A stretch of DNA of 64,000 nt from positions 73,559,338 to 73,623,337 of the forward strand of contig OU744720.1 in the NCBI GenBank assembly GCA_916613615.1, written 5' to 3'. The translations under genes were made by a program, and so were the position numbers. Positions 35,441 to 47,100 of this stretch are shown here, piece after piece. The notes under the pieces are model-generated. The model saw only the letters and a program-made list of their open reading frames with translations, was not told the origin of the DNA and did not search any database. The DNA is from Steromphala cineraria (Eukaryota > Mollusca > Gastropoda > Trochida > Trochidae). Each line of letters opens with the position of its first letter. The stretch's first letter is position 1.

Positions 35441-35622
35441 TGACATAGAGTACTAGTACACCTGATATGTCATACATGGTATGTAGTCATTCCTTTGTCA
35501 AGCTGTATGAGAAAAGTGTAAATAAAACCAACTGATTCTACTTATCAAACTGGAATCTGAGAAATAATATATGTAGATATTAACTAACATAAAATGATTG
35601 TCTTCATTTAAGTTACTACAGT

Positions 35623-35836
35623 TTAAAGGAACAGTCCTATCGGGGCATTTTTTTGTGGAAACGAAATTTGCTTGTGTTTTCTTCTTTATCAAGTTGTCAA
35701 TAATATATCAACAAAACATGTTTTAACTGGGTTGTGTTATAAAAATAGAATAATAGCTATATATGCATAAGTTGAAATGGTCCCTTGAATTTGGTTTTCA
35801 CAATAAGTTCATACCCTGATATGACTGTCCCTTTAA
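35623..35836. mobile_element. MITE, about 210 bp, TTAAAGG ends
   Basis: The left end TTAAAGGAACAGTCCTATCG and the right end ending GATATGACTGTCCCTTTAA are inverted repeats of about 20 bp with few mismatches. The flanking TTAA fits a TTAA or TA target. Its first bases AGGAACAGT are shared with the 365-bp MITEs. The ATG at 35785 that opens the 185-codon frame lies inside it. Confidence 0.75.
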
Positions 35837-36342
35837 GTCAAAAGTTAAAATTAATTGAAAATCGTTTCGTTTCGAATAGAGACTTTGTTCACGTAGTGCT
35901 TGATCATATTGACAACAGGTTTAAGTTAGTCATGTGTGTTCAATCAATATTTAAAGACGTTAACGTTTTATTTCCAAGTGATACTTTTATAAAAGGTTTC
36001 CTGTTTGCTTTTGTCGTAAGCACTCATTGGGAATGTAAAGCTGAAGAAGACAAGTTTAATTATACGTCAATTCTTTTTATTGCAAACTGTTGTAGTGCAG
36101 ATACTAACACCGTTAGCATACTGTTTGATGAGATGATATTCCATCTCTTTGTACACTTTATGTCAGTAACGATTACGCTGATTCACGAACTATTTAAATT
36201 AATCATACAAATTCCTTGTAAACGATCCCTCTTATATGAAATAATTAATTTGCAATTGTCTGTAAATCGATCTAGTAAATTGTTTATACTCTATTCAGCA
36301 ATGTTTGGCATTCATGTATCACTTGCTGTATACCGGTCTTAA
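35785..36342 (+). CDS. Unrecognised 185-codon open frame, possibly a decayed exon
   Basis: I do not recognise this protein. It is the longest frame outside the piggyBac element (whose transposase is longer), and a 185-codon run without a stop is unlikely by chance at about two-thirds A+T. The first 17 codons lie in a MITE end (35623-35836), so the displayed start is probably not ancestral and the true frame begins after about 35836. The composition is hydrophobic in patches (IFHLFVHFMSVTITLIHELF), with several cysteines and no clear domain. Its end (about 36320) overlaps a block repeated at 36742. There the related sequence reads on in another phase (SGDLVYLCHISKTGVTVDAF), and the first copy carries remnants with a frameshift and stop. 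A pseudogene of a duplicated gene fits best. Confidence 0.3.
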   Translation: MNLVFTISSYPDMTVPLSQKLKLIENRFVSNRDFVHVVLDHIDNRFKLVMCVQSIFKDVNVLFPSDTFIKGFLFAFVVSTHWECKAEEDKFNYTSILFIANCCSADTNTVSILFDEMIFHLFVHFMSVTITLIHELFKLIIQIPCKRSLLYEIINLQLSVNRSSKLFILYSAMFGIHVSLAVYRS

Positions 36343-36850
36343 CATCAACGGGGTTAAAAAAATATATATCAAGAGACCTTGTTTACCTTCGTCATATTAG
36401 CAAGCCAGGTGCTGCAGTATTTGCATAAATGTTATTTACAAGTCATGCAAGGCAACTTAGGTGAGAGAGTAGAATAATATTGTACTGAATACGATAAAAG
36501 GTAACTATTACTAGGCAACCATTGTGTTTATTCTTTATGATTATAGTAAGTAGGTGACAGAAATTTGGAATGTCGACGTAAACTTAAATGAAAGATGGAT
36601 GAATAATATGGACGTGTTTATACTAAGGTTAACTTGCATGCGGAGATTTCTGGCGAGAGGTGTCTGTGTAATTGACAACAAATCGTACACTTCTAAGATC
36701 ATGTTCTTCTTAAGATTTAATGCAATTAGGGTTGTTGACATTTGCTGTATACCGGTCTTAACATCAACGGTGTTGAAATATCTATCAGGAGACCTTGTTT
36801 ACCTTTGTCATATTAGCAAGACAGGTGTTACAGTTGATGCATTTCCGTAC
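36320..36850. repeat. Local tandem duplication, period about 415 bp
   Basis: GCTGTATACCGGTCTTAACA occurs at about 36326 and again at about 36742. Each is followed by GAGACCTTGTTTACCTTYGT and CATATTAGCAAG. The sequence between them (36440-36750) also matches 35025-35330. The second copy keeps an open reading (36554-36856, 100 codons), while the first is frameshifted. Confidence 0.75.
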
Positions 36851-36856
36851 CTGTAA

Positions 36857-37356
36857 CAATCTAAAACTGCAGATAATCACTGCTTCTCATCACGCAGCTC
36901 TCACGTTTGAAAAGCTCATAACTGAAAAGAGATACACTTTTGAGACAATGAACATTCCTGCACCAGTTTCCTTTGTTAAACTATATGAAACATAACGTTT
37001 GACATTGTTTGCCATTACATGCATTATCATCTACACATTAAACAACACTTGATGACATCAGCAGATACCGGTTGATGGTCCACACCTTCAATTAATTACA
37101 CAGAATCTGTACATTTGTAGATTTTACTTTAGCTTTAAAATGAGTATTTCTCAAATGACACAGATATGAAAAACATATTCAGATTCTTATTAGTCAAACC
37201 CCATCTATCTCCATTATATATAATTGTGTGGGGAACCTTATCTTGACTTCCAACTAGATTATATGACAAAGATCGATTGTATTTCCTTAATTCTCCGTTT
37301 CCTGATAACCTTAAATCAGTATCATAATGTTGTCGAATATTCCTCTTTAAAAGGAG
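36857..37356. other. AT-rich sequence with short frames, no gene recognised
   Basis: A frame ending at 36995 (LTFEKLITEKRYTFETMN) directly follows the tandem duplication and may belong to the same decayed gene as 35785-36342. An 85-codon frame on the minus strand (37135-37392) is unsupported. Confidence 0.3.
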
Positions 37357-37452
37357 ATCTGAAACATTTGTGAATAATGGAGACAAGAACACTCGGGAAA
37401 TTTAATTTTGCGGCTTTCATCTTCTCGTTTGTTTTTAGATTTTATTTGCAAG
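37357..37452. repeat. Diverged duplicated block (partner 33731-33831)
   Basis: Same orientation and shared stretches as described for 33731-33831. The matches include GTGAATAATRGAGAC. Confidence 0.6.
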
Positions 37453-38423
37453 AAATGATCGAGTGATGGCGTTAGCCTGTAAAATGTAAAAAGAGACTGC
37501 TTTAGATCTCAGCTTCAAGATGTTGTGTGACCAGGATCATGCAAAATAATAGAATGGCTGAAAAGAGATGTTGAATGAATATGTTATAATTCATCTTTAC
37601 TCTATAGAGAGCCAGGGGTGATTTGGTTCGAACCCAAATGCAATATTAAAAAATACAAATTCAAAATACACTACTGTTATCCCTTAATGACAAATATGCA
37701 AGAATTTTCTTGATTAAAAGAATGATAATCATATGTGGTCATACTAAATATTTGTTATGTTGTTTTTCTTTCTGGAAGGGAAGCGATAAAATTATAACCT
37801 TCTCTACTTGTATTGAAACAGACATGTGTGACTGACACCCTTTCTCTTTCGTGATGATATCAGGTGATTGATGCTCAACAGAATAAGCTTTTCGGTATTG
37901 TTTCCAACAACGAGATATGCTTTGTTGTGTGGATTCCCATCATAACTGAAATCAACCAAAGAGATGCTGAAGTGTATTTTCGTTGGTGTTAATAACTTTG
38001 TGCTGTCAAGTTACTAATCGTATTCAAAACTTATCTTCGTTTAGGGATTATTGATATTCAAAGGCGTCTTAATGTCATCTTGCAAATGTGTGAATGGGTA
38101 TGCTTCAATCCAACCATACCTTTATAAATCATAAATAATAAAGCTAATTTCGAATTCATTATTAGTTTATAACAAGAAATTGTTTAGATTAACATTTGCA
38201 TGAATAATTTAATGTTGCCGTAGATGGATTGAAATTCGACTCAGGCTATAGTTAACTGTTCTGGTTCGCAGCGGTGACACTGCCAGAGTGTACCGTCCAA
38301 TATGCAATCAGTGCAAACACCAGGCTCTAAGCTGACGACTTTGTGTCATTTTCTGTCGTGTTTATAACCAAATACAACCTTGATAAGAAACACACAATTC
38401 TGTTTTTAACATACTCAAGATGA
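37453..38423. other. AT-rich sequence, no gene recognised
   Basis: It contains GGTTCGAACCC at about 37628, resembling a pol III B box but without an A box at proper distance. No frame of interest is present. Confidence 0.4.
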
Positions 38424-38893
38424 AATAAAAATCATTTTACAGAATAAATATTTTTTGACTGATGTGTATTCATGACACTTCACATTAAAACATTACTCCT
38501 TGTATCTGCTTGAGATATATAATCATAAACATGTATCTAAAACATCCTACACTGATTAACACTAGCAGCAAGTGCTTTGACGTCATGAGAGTCTATCCGA
38601 TTATTCCACATGAAATAGTAACCGCTTAAGTTTAATGAAAAACAGAAACAGAAACAAGTGAGAGACAAATGCCTGAGTCGTAAATAGAAACAATTTACAG
38701 AAGAACGTCTCGTGTTTTGACTATAATGGAACAATTCACAAAGGTACTTATCTATGCCCGTCTCAGATTTAAGTCAATCGCTGTTGTTGCCATTTCTTGT
38801 TGACGTGTATATATTGATAGATTAGTTATATTGATAGATTAGTTATATAGACAGGCATTAGACTAATCAGATAAGTATGCATGAGAATGTGCA
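38424..38893. repeat. Diverged duplicated block, copy B (partner 1718-2170)
   Basis: See the partner. The two copies are 36.7 kb apart and both contain AATTTACAGAAGAACGTCTC and GCCCGTCTCAGATTTAAGTC. The copy here has a short internal duplication of TTGATAGATTAGTTATAT. Confidence 0.7.
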
Positions 38894-39017
38894 TCATCAG
38901 CGTAGCTGTTAAAAATGACATTGAGCTCCCTCGTCAATAGTAAAAGTTGACGTGTGTTGCGAGGTTCTCGTGCAAGTTGTGCGGTGACTTAAACGGGTTT
39001 CAAATATAGGTTTAAAT

Positions 39018-39129
39018 AGAATAGACTTCTCAAAATCGTCATTAATTGTGCATGAGGTTAAGTCTTCGGACTAACGCCTTCCGACTAAACTTCGTGCACA
39101 ACTAATGACGAGTTTTCGGAGTCTGTTCT
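39018..39129. mobile_element. Hairpin mini-element, copy 2 of a small family
   Basis: The arms read AGAATAGACTTC and, reverse complemented from the other end, AGAACAGACTCC, with a stem through TCGTCATTARTTGTGCAYGA. The centre TTCGGACTAACGCCTTC matches that of 32028-32134 in the same orientation. Confidence 0.65.
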
Positions 39130-40100
39130 TTACATCATGACCGTACATGTAGAGGAATTAACATTAATCTTGAACAATAAATAAAAGTGTATCAGTTGTA
39201 AATAGTATCTTAAACCTGGGTACTCTAAATGTTTCAGATTGGAACCAACTGTAATGTTATCCCGAACGAATCAGGTTAATGTAAGAAGATGATTTATTTC
39301 TCCATGAATTGATTTTAAATGAACAATTTAGCCGTACGCTCCTTTCGTCAAATGGTACACATTAATGGAGCTATGACCTCCTCAAGATTAGTATCTGAAT
39401 TGAGGCAGTATTTTCAAAGCAGACACACTAATCCCTTCCTGCAGGCTTCTCGTGTACTATTGATATCTGGCAGAGACTAGGACTAGCGAAGAGCTCTTGT
39501 TGCTCTCTTTGAACTTTAGTTTACAGAAATAATGAAAGAGGACCAATGCAGAGTTTTGTCAATTAAATGAAATGTTCGGGAAGTATTCGCTCACGTAACA
39601 AAATGTTGTTTTGTATGTTGTATGAAAATATAATGATTTTATGTTGATATACATTGTTACACCATGCAGTCTTGATTTCCTTAGCATATCATTTCATATA
39701 TTTGGCAATAACAATAATAATTTCAAATTAAGTATTTAAGCATTACATGTTACCTCAAACCTACTTAAAGTTTGGTTACAATTGTACAGGCCAAATCAAT
39801 AGCTTAACGGCTAATTTGTCTACTGACCTGATTGCCATGAAACTCCGCTATTGAAAGGTACATCAATTGTATCATGATAAACAAATATTTTTCGAAACAA
39901 TGTCAAAGGTAAAAACGTGTCATGTTTTATTGTGTCATTGTTTGAAAGCTGTTTCTTCATATTTCAAAATCGACATCAACTCATTATTAAATCATTGTTT
40001 ATACTATTGTCAATGATTCTATTAAAACTTAATTCAAAACAAAATTGACAATGTTAGATACATGCATGTTTGATTAAAACCTCACTACCAGTATCGGGTA
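39130..40100. other. AT-rich sequence, no gene recognised
   Basis: Nothing beyond short chance frames is visible. Confidence 0.45.
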
Positions 40101-40782
40101 TTCTTACCCAAGTGGGCATGATTATTCCGGGTATTAAAGTTTGCATAATGGTCATGGGAATTACAGTTTTTCTAAAAATAACTCGCATTTTGATTGGTTG
40201 ACGGAACTTTTTTACACCCATTCATGATTCTCTTTGATCTTATATTTCAGTCGAGAGATATATATGACAAATCTTATACCTAAGTTGCGAAAGTCACACA
40301 TTACTACAACATTTTTAAAGGGAAGTCAAGAGCTTTTGATGGTTTTTTTTGCCGTTAATACTATTTCAAATCTTCAAGGCGGCGTTGTATGGGAGAGTCG
40401 CCAGCCGAACTGTCGTTACGTCATAGCTCTATGACGTCATTAAACATGACGTCAAACAGTGACGTCATAATATTCCTCGCTAGGCTTGTCAAACGTAACG
40501 AAAGCTAACGACGTCTAACTTTTTCTCTCTGGTTGTGCGCGGTCAATAAATAGATTTTTTTGTCATATGAGACAATATGTTTGTGATAAAATGTGACATA
40601 AACATTATTAACTATTTATAATAAGAGCGTATTTTGCGAACTACTTCGAGCCGCCCATCGTGAAATAGTGAGCAACATTATGAATGGCGTATGAGTACAA
40701 TTTGTACTTTACCGGCCGCACGTAGTTTTTAATGTTACTCTTTTTTTTCCGTTTTATGCATTAAAATGATCTTGGGTAAGAA
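40101..40782. mobile_element. Possible inverted-end element carrying a CRE cluster
   Basis: TTCTTACCCAAG (40101-40112) and CTTGGGTAAGAA (40771-40782) are exact inverted repeats of 12 bp enclosing 682 bp. The enclosed DNA includes a 66-codon frame (40234-40434) without similarity and a GC-richer stretch. No target duplication was recognised, so the element call is tentative. Confidence 0.35.
40416..40467. promoter_or_regulatory. Cluster of three perfect CRE sites plus one near-CRE
   Basis: TGACGTCA occurs at 40432-40439, 40447-40454 and 40460-40467, with TTACGTCA at 40416-40423. TGACGTCA is the palindromic CREB/ATF-type bZIP binding site. Four in 52 bp is far above expectation in AT-rich DNA. 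No transcript can be assigned. Confidence 0.5.
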
Positions 40783-40783
40783 A

Positions 40784-40931
40784 AAGAATAACCAACTCGG
40801 TGCTCGGGATTACGGATTATCTGTCCCTCGTTAATTATTGTGTCAAACTCCTCGCTGAAGCTCGGAGTTTATCGCAATAATTAACTCAAGACAGATAATC
40901 CGTAATTCCTCGCAACTCGTTGATTATTCTT
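40784..40931. mobile_element. Hairpin element, 148 bp, palindromic
   Basis: The outer arms AAGAATAA...ATTACGGATTATCTGTC (40784-40825) pair with GACAGATAATCCGTAAT...TTATTCTT (40890-40931). An inner stem TTAATTATTG/CAATAATTAA follows. Nearly the whole element folds on itself. No coding capacity and no obvious duplication of the target. Confidence 0.7.
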
Positions 40932-42090
40932 ATATTCTTGTACCACTATCTCAGCGGCTTGTTCAATTGGTTTATGAAAAGTGTTTAAGCTTAAGGTGAG
41001 ATAGTTTTAAAGGTCAGACACTTTCCCTTTGTCCATTTGACTCTTGTGTGCTGGTATGCTACACATCGTTATGGCTGTCTTGTGTTGTGATCAGGACGGG
41101 TTTTAAAAAGATAACGACAATGTACATATACAGATGTACATAAACCTGGTTATAGAGGACCCGAAACTAAAATCATGACAGCCAGCCAGCCAGACAGATT
41201 TCATTGCACAAGACAAATTGGCATCTTGCCATACACATACATTGTATACATATATATATTATTAACTTTTGGTTCTTAATTTGAAAGAATTGTACACATG
41301 TATGCAAAGTGAGCTTTGAAGTTTGACAGTAACTTGAACAGAATATATAGCAGATAATAATATGTCTTTTCAAAGAATTGACCTCAGTTCGTAGTACAAT
41401 GAATATTGCAGTAAGTGTCGGGATGCATCTTCTAAATCATGCTATTTATAGTGTATATGTTAGCGTCAATAAGGATACTCCGGTAGTAGCGTTACTGACG
41501 AGTCATTCCATAATATAGGGATAAGTCAAAATCAAAGTGATCATAGAAATCATTTACCCAAATGGAAGCCGGAGACTTGTTTATGAAAAAAATGGACGAA
41601 AACATGCTTCTAGAATGGCTATAACTTGCGCATCAATGTCTATAACGACTTGTCGAGCTCTAATAGATTAATTCTGTTCAAAGAACATTCATTCATTTAG
41701 AGATCATTACATTATGTTATCTTAGGGTAAGTGACAGTACAGTGCCTGTCGTGTTGTTTTGTGTTGTAAGTTTGAAAATCAAACTAATTAATATTTTCAT
41801 CTGATTAGTTTAATGTGTATAAAGTCTTATTATGATACTGTTGGGGATAAAACTTGAATAGTTAACGTTAAAAAAGGACTGTTTATCTATAAATGCCTGG
41901 TTACCTTTCTAGTTTGATTTTGAATTTACAATACATATATATCGGGGGATAACAATGTACACTTTGTATGCAGATGCAACTCTATTCTGAGCGCACGTAG
42001 TGGTTATCCGTTTTGGCTTATTAAATTGTTTGAAGGACATCTTATAAAAAAGTAACGTTTTCAATCCGTTGATAAAGCTTATAGGTTGTG
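40932..42090. other. AT-rich sequence, no gene recognised
   Basis: A short CAGC tandem (GCCAGCCAGCCAGAC, about 41179) and chance frames only. Confidence 0.45.
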
Positions 42091-42440
42091 TCTCTGCTGT
42101 ATAATATCATAATATGCAAGGGAGAGAGGCTGTCAGTGAGACATGGCCCAACGAAATCTCTCAGAGAAGGTTCTTAGAACATTTACCATTAGAGAATGAT
42201 CTTCACATCCATTACATCATGAAGAGGAGACATAAAGAGGTAATTTAGAATGCTGAAATTTATTCCAATAAATGGTTTTTGACAGATTTCTTATATGACA
42301 CTTTTCCTCGTGCGCTTGAAATTGCAGGTCAAGTTCTTTTAAGAAAAGGCCTCTTTCAGGCAATAAGAAAATCAATTTGAGTTCATCTGTTTCAGAGGCA
42401 ATCGTAGCCCTAGGCAGAAAAGAGGGTGAACTGTTTTTAG
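42090..42440. repeat. Diverged duplicated block (partner 55500-55860)
   Basis: Shared stretches in the same order and orientation include ATATCATAATATGCAAGGGA (TATCATGATATGCAGGGGA in the partner), ATCTCTCAGA, GAGGAGACATMAAGA and AAGAGGGTGAACYG. No coding frame is preserved across both copies. Confidence 0.65.
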
Positions 42441-45400
42441 CAATTAGGCTATACTGGTTCTTTTTAGTTAATGGACATCAATAGTCTCAGATTTGATTTG
42501 TGTAAAAAGGAACCTTTATTGGTTTTCAAAGTCGAAGGAAAATTTAATTGATCAAAAATGATTTCAATAAAGAACAAATTTCATATCAATTTCAAATAAT
42601 TTATCATTATAGTCAATTTCAAGTATACTATTCATTGATTTACTCTCTTAACAAAGTGTGTCATATCGTCACGTTTTATTACAATTTTGCTCTCATATTT
42701 CGATGATTTGGATTAGTTCTTTCTCATTGCAAGTTGAATTATTGAAAAAGGTCCAAATCCTTCTAATCCTGATTAATTGTACTCTGTTGTTTCTAAAGGT
42801 TCACCATCGTCCAAAATCATTAAAATCGTCTGTGACTCTCTTCAAAGAAAATTATAGTCCCACATTGGAATATGTTTCTGTTGACACGTCATTGACATTG
42901 ATTGGGGTTAATCAACACCAAGTCCTTTGGCAAGTTACTGTCTATACCAAGTCAACTTGTCGATAACAGACTTAATAACAATCTTGGTACAATTGAAAAT
43001 GAGTTCATATTCGTGATTTAACAAAGCCACTGTACTCGATTGTGTAGTTCAAGATCTCTCAGTACAAGGGCAAAAACTGGTCTTCATGGTCGAATATCCA
43101 CTTAAGGCAAACGGTTGATTGAGATTTGGTAGACATGTTCTAAATGCGTCTGGTAGTCTGTATAGCTCTAACACGAGATATTATCGATGCACACTTCTTA
43201 ACTCGTAGGGGCGGAATTTTCCTGCAAGAACTAACGAGAAACGCAAAATATCACTTTTGACAATTCTAGTGTCAAACAACTATCTACAATTTCAATACAA
43301 CGTACGACCACTTCTTAATTGTACTGACATCTAGTCACTGGACAATGATAACATTCATACTGTGTAAAATGAAAAAATAAGAAAAGAAAGAATGTTTGAC
43401 TTTCATTAATGCTTCATTGTTTGTGCCACATGATCCTGTGCTTATAGATTTAGCTTAAGATATTTTTTTAGAATTACACTTTACATTGCAATGTTTCTTA
43501 AAGAAAATATTGATTTTTTTTACAATGAAGCTGAGCAGTCATACAACAACGACGCTGGACACGAGTTAAAAATTCTCCAAATTACCTATGTATTTTGTTT
43601 GGGAGTGTTTATATCATACCTACATAAAAGGCAGAAAAAATGACGTCATAGCGAAGACTTGTACATGTAGACACAAGTCAATAATACTGGGGTTTTATGA
43701 AACCTACCCTATTGATACATCAAACAGTAACATGAATGTGTCAAATACACATATTTACGGACGCTAACAAGGCTAGAGTAGTTTCAAAAATATTCTTCGA
43801 TGATTCGAATGATTTGTTATATTTGCAATTACTGGATGGCATTAACCTCTTGTTGAGCAATAGTGATCTCCGAAAGGTAGTCTCATTGTTGTGTTACTCT
43901 AGGCAGACTATAAACATATCCACCAATATTCGTAATTTGTGATTTTTGCCATTGAGTATTTGTTGATTAATGCCTCGAAACTTTGTATAAAAATGTGCCG
44001 CAATTCAAACCAACTTTTTAGCTTTCTCAAAGGATCGTTATCAATTAATCAACCATATTATTTAAAGTTCAACCACCATTTGTAAGTGAATGCATTTTTC
44101 TATCATTTGTAATAATTAAGCAGTTTGCTTTCCAAACAAATATTATGATTGATCATACATTGTGCTTTTTAAATTATGGAAACCCCTAGAATTCATCAAG
44201 ATCATTCCAAACTAAAGTGCTGATACTAAAAATAAATATCGGTCATTGAGTTTGAAAACGATTACTTCAATCAACTTCGTTTTCAACGTGAATTTAAAGC
44301 ATAAAATCGATTTAAGAATAGAGCTGACACCCGATCTAGGTTAGTCTCATTTGTGTTGTATATATAAATATATGATAACTATGCACAGCTATATAATATA
44401 CAACTATTATATCTGAAAATACTCAGTTTGCAAAGAAGCCATATGCAATATGATTGTAAAGATTGCTTCATTGTTAAACCAATATCCTTGTTGAAAAACA
44501 ATACATTGTCTAAAACAAATGATGTGTTAATATGGGATTCAAATTGAATTTCAGAATATCTGTTGGAAGTTAATATAGATGTTTTCTTTTTCTATTCTTT
44601 GTTATTGAAAACCATTCGAATTCATTTGATTGGATACGGACATGTATGTGCACAATGTGTAGATTAATTGACGTTTTACCCGTTCTTTACAAAGAATACT
44701 TATCATGTCAAATGTAAAAAATACCCTCTGTCAATTGGAGTTTTCTCAAGAGGACGTATACGAAATTGGAGAGTTTATTCATTATCCTTTTCTTGATGAA
44801 TAAGATATTGTTAAATCACATCATTTGGAAATATAATGATCCTTGACGATTGCAACTCTAACATCTACGTATCTCGGGATATCAAAGTATTAACATGTAT
44901 TTGAATTTATTTGTACAACCTAGATATTTCAATTGTTAAAATGTATTATTATGTAAAATGACACCCCAAAGACTTGGAACGTAAATACGCAGACGTTCCT
45001 TTAAAATAATCCACTTCTTATAACTAAAACATACTTTTAATATCTACCCTATATTTTGATATAAACATGTACATAAAACGTTTTAAACAGAAAAGACTTA
45101 AATGTGATGATAGTTTGCAGATGCTGCCGCGAGAAACTGAAAACCCTTTGATATAATGAAAACAGAAAAAGAATCTCTGTTAAGAGCTTGAATCTTGAAT
45201 GATGCATTCTACAGAACGGTATCTTGTTTTGGATACAATGAAGGCAATCAGTAAACAGACAAATTATTAATAGAACGTGCAATGTATTGGCACATAAAGG
45301 TCTTCAATAAATTAGTCTGAACTAGAGCTTTTGTAGATGTTATCTTGTGTGTGGACAATATTATATATCTATCAAAATTACATTAATTTTAAGTTCCCTG

Positions 45401-45539
45401 GAATATGAATACATTTGTGAAATTTATTTGTATTAAAACTGTTCCCATTTTGTTCAAACAAAATATAATTTTTAACGCATCCAATAAAACATATAACAAG
45501 TGAAAAAGGAGAACATATTTCAATTGAAAAAATCATTAA
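42441..45539. other. AT-rich sequence, no gene recognised
   Basis: The 102-codon frame at 42658-42966 (plus) and the 68-codon frame at 43736-43942 have no recognisable similarity; frames of this size are expected by chance. No inverted-end element was resolved. Confidence 0.4.
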
Positions 45540-45689
45540 TCTCACAATATGACATATGGATATTGGAGCACATGATTTTTAAAAAACATTCTTGTGTCAG
45601 TTAATTCTGTGAAAGCATATATTGCTGGAAATAGGTCCCTAGGGGCTTGACTATCGGAACATCTTATATGGCTTCCACCTTTACAATAT

Positions 45690-45812
45690 CCCTGCAAGTC
45701 AATTACTAATGTTGACATTTTGTCTTGATGGCTGTGTGCAGACGGACATGTCAACAAGCATAAGCGTAATCAGATTATTATTCATTTGAATTAACCGTCA
45801 TCACAAGTCGCA
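45690..45812. repeat. Copy of the TTGACATTT...GATTA motif block
   Basis: CAATTACTAATGTTGACATTT is shared with 35300-35320, followed by a GACGGACATG-like stretch and AATCAGATTATTATTCAT. It is the fourth recognisable copy in the window. Confidence 0.6.
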
Positions 45813-46710
45813 GACAGAATAATTCCATTAGGTACATACATTCAGCATGCCTGCACTAAACACTTTCCGTGGAAATAAAATGAAAATCATTGAACACGCA
45901 CCATTTATGAAAATTGGCATTTTGGGGGTAAATTATTAAAAAAAGCACCTAAAAACCGACAAAAGAATCATTATGAAAACAGCCAAAATTTTCAAGTCTT
46001 TGTGAAGGGTTTCTTTAGTTGTTTGTGAAAGACGCTTGCCGTCAAAATGCATAGTTAACGATGTTGTTAGCATTGTACATTCGATGATATTTTGATATTA
46101 TTTTTAAAAAGTTTTAAAATCTATAATTTTCTACTGATGCGTTTTCATTGTATTCAAAATATAATGAGTTAACACTAAAATGTGTATAATAGTAAACAAA
46201 TAAAAAAAACGTTTCCTTAATTTTAAGGACTAAATTAAACCTTCAAATTTAAAATGATTTGATATTTGATAAAGAAGTGTGTTATTTCATCTTGGAATGT
46301 GGATTGACTTTCTTGAACCCAATTTAATCATCATTTTTTTCTTCAAATCCATATTTTTGTCAATATTAAGACATTTAGATCCTTGTTAACAGCAATATTA
46401 TGATGAATAGTTCCATATGGTTTGTTATGAAATTATTTCATCCAATCATTCTTTCCTTGTTTCGTTCGCTGTAACGCTATTCCGCTATGATGTGCAATGC
46501 TTTTTTCTATTAGATTATGTAATGTCGTTATTTTAATGATGCCTATGGCATGGTAGTGTTCCATGTAAGCTAGTTTGAGTATAGGCTAGTGTATAACACT
46601 AATGTAGGTATTAATCTTTCTAAAAACTCAAACATAACATCCAATCATACATTGTTGTTGCAGGAGAAAAATCAGAGAAAATTGGCATTGCTAATGATCT
46701 GATTTTTTCC
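45813..46710. other. AT-rich sequence, no gene recognised
   Basis: No frame, repeat or RNA can be supported here. Confidence 0.45.
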
Positions 46711-47100
46711 CCAAAACAGGAACTTGACTGACACACCAAGAATGATCCGGAGAACATATTATTTTGAAGGAAAGATACTTCTTTGTCAGCCGATGGGTTG
46801 GAGGTGGTGCGGGGGTACACAAATGCGAGGAGATTGGGCGGAGGATACGTCAGAATTGACAGGGGGTGTTAGAACTCACATATCGCACTCCAGAAGGGGC
46901 CGGTACAATATGGGAGGCAAGGGTCTATAATCTGAAACTGAGTCTTCCAACACGGATTCGACGCAATATTCATCCTCTACAGTCACGAGAATCGCCAGCC
47001 CTGCGTTAAGTAACACGGGTATTCTTATAATAGCGTTGAGTTCCGCGAGCGCTCGCGAACAACCGGGGAAATTTCGTGTTACTGAACACAAGGCAGATGA
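46711..47100. other. GC- and CpG-richer island, possible exon or promoter
   Basis: About 390 bp stand out by base composition. On the plus strand TTTTTTCCCCAAAACAG (ending about 46719) looks like a splice acceptor and the frame stays open to 46930. On the minus strand a 71-codon frame (46876-47091) begins MCSVTRNF and has a short hydrophobic stretch. The palindrome GCGAGCGCTCGC lies near 47047. I recognise neither product. A first exon or promoter region of an unidentified gene, or a repeat fragment, are both possible. Confidence 0.3.

Noticed and set aside
37623..37640. GGTTCGAACCC resembling a tRNA or SINE B box
   Set aside because: No A box or cloverleaf can be formed around it. The motif is a simple palindrome.
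42658..42966. 102-codon frame
   Set aside because: Several frames of about 100 codons are expected by chance in 64 kb at this composition. No domain and no conservation with the partner block nearby.
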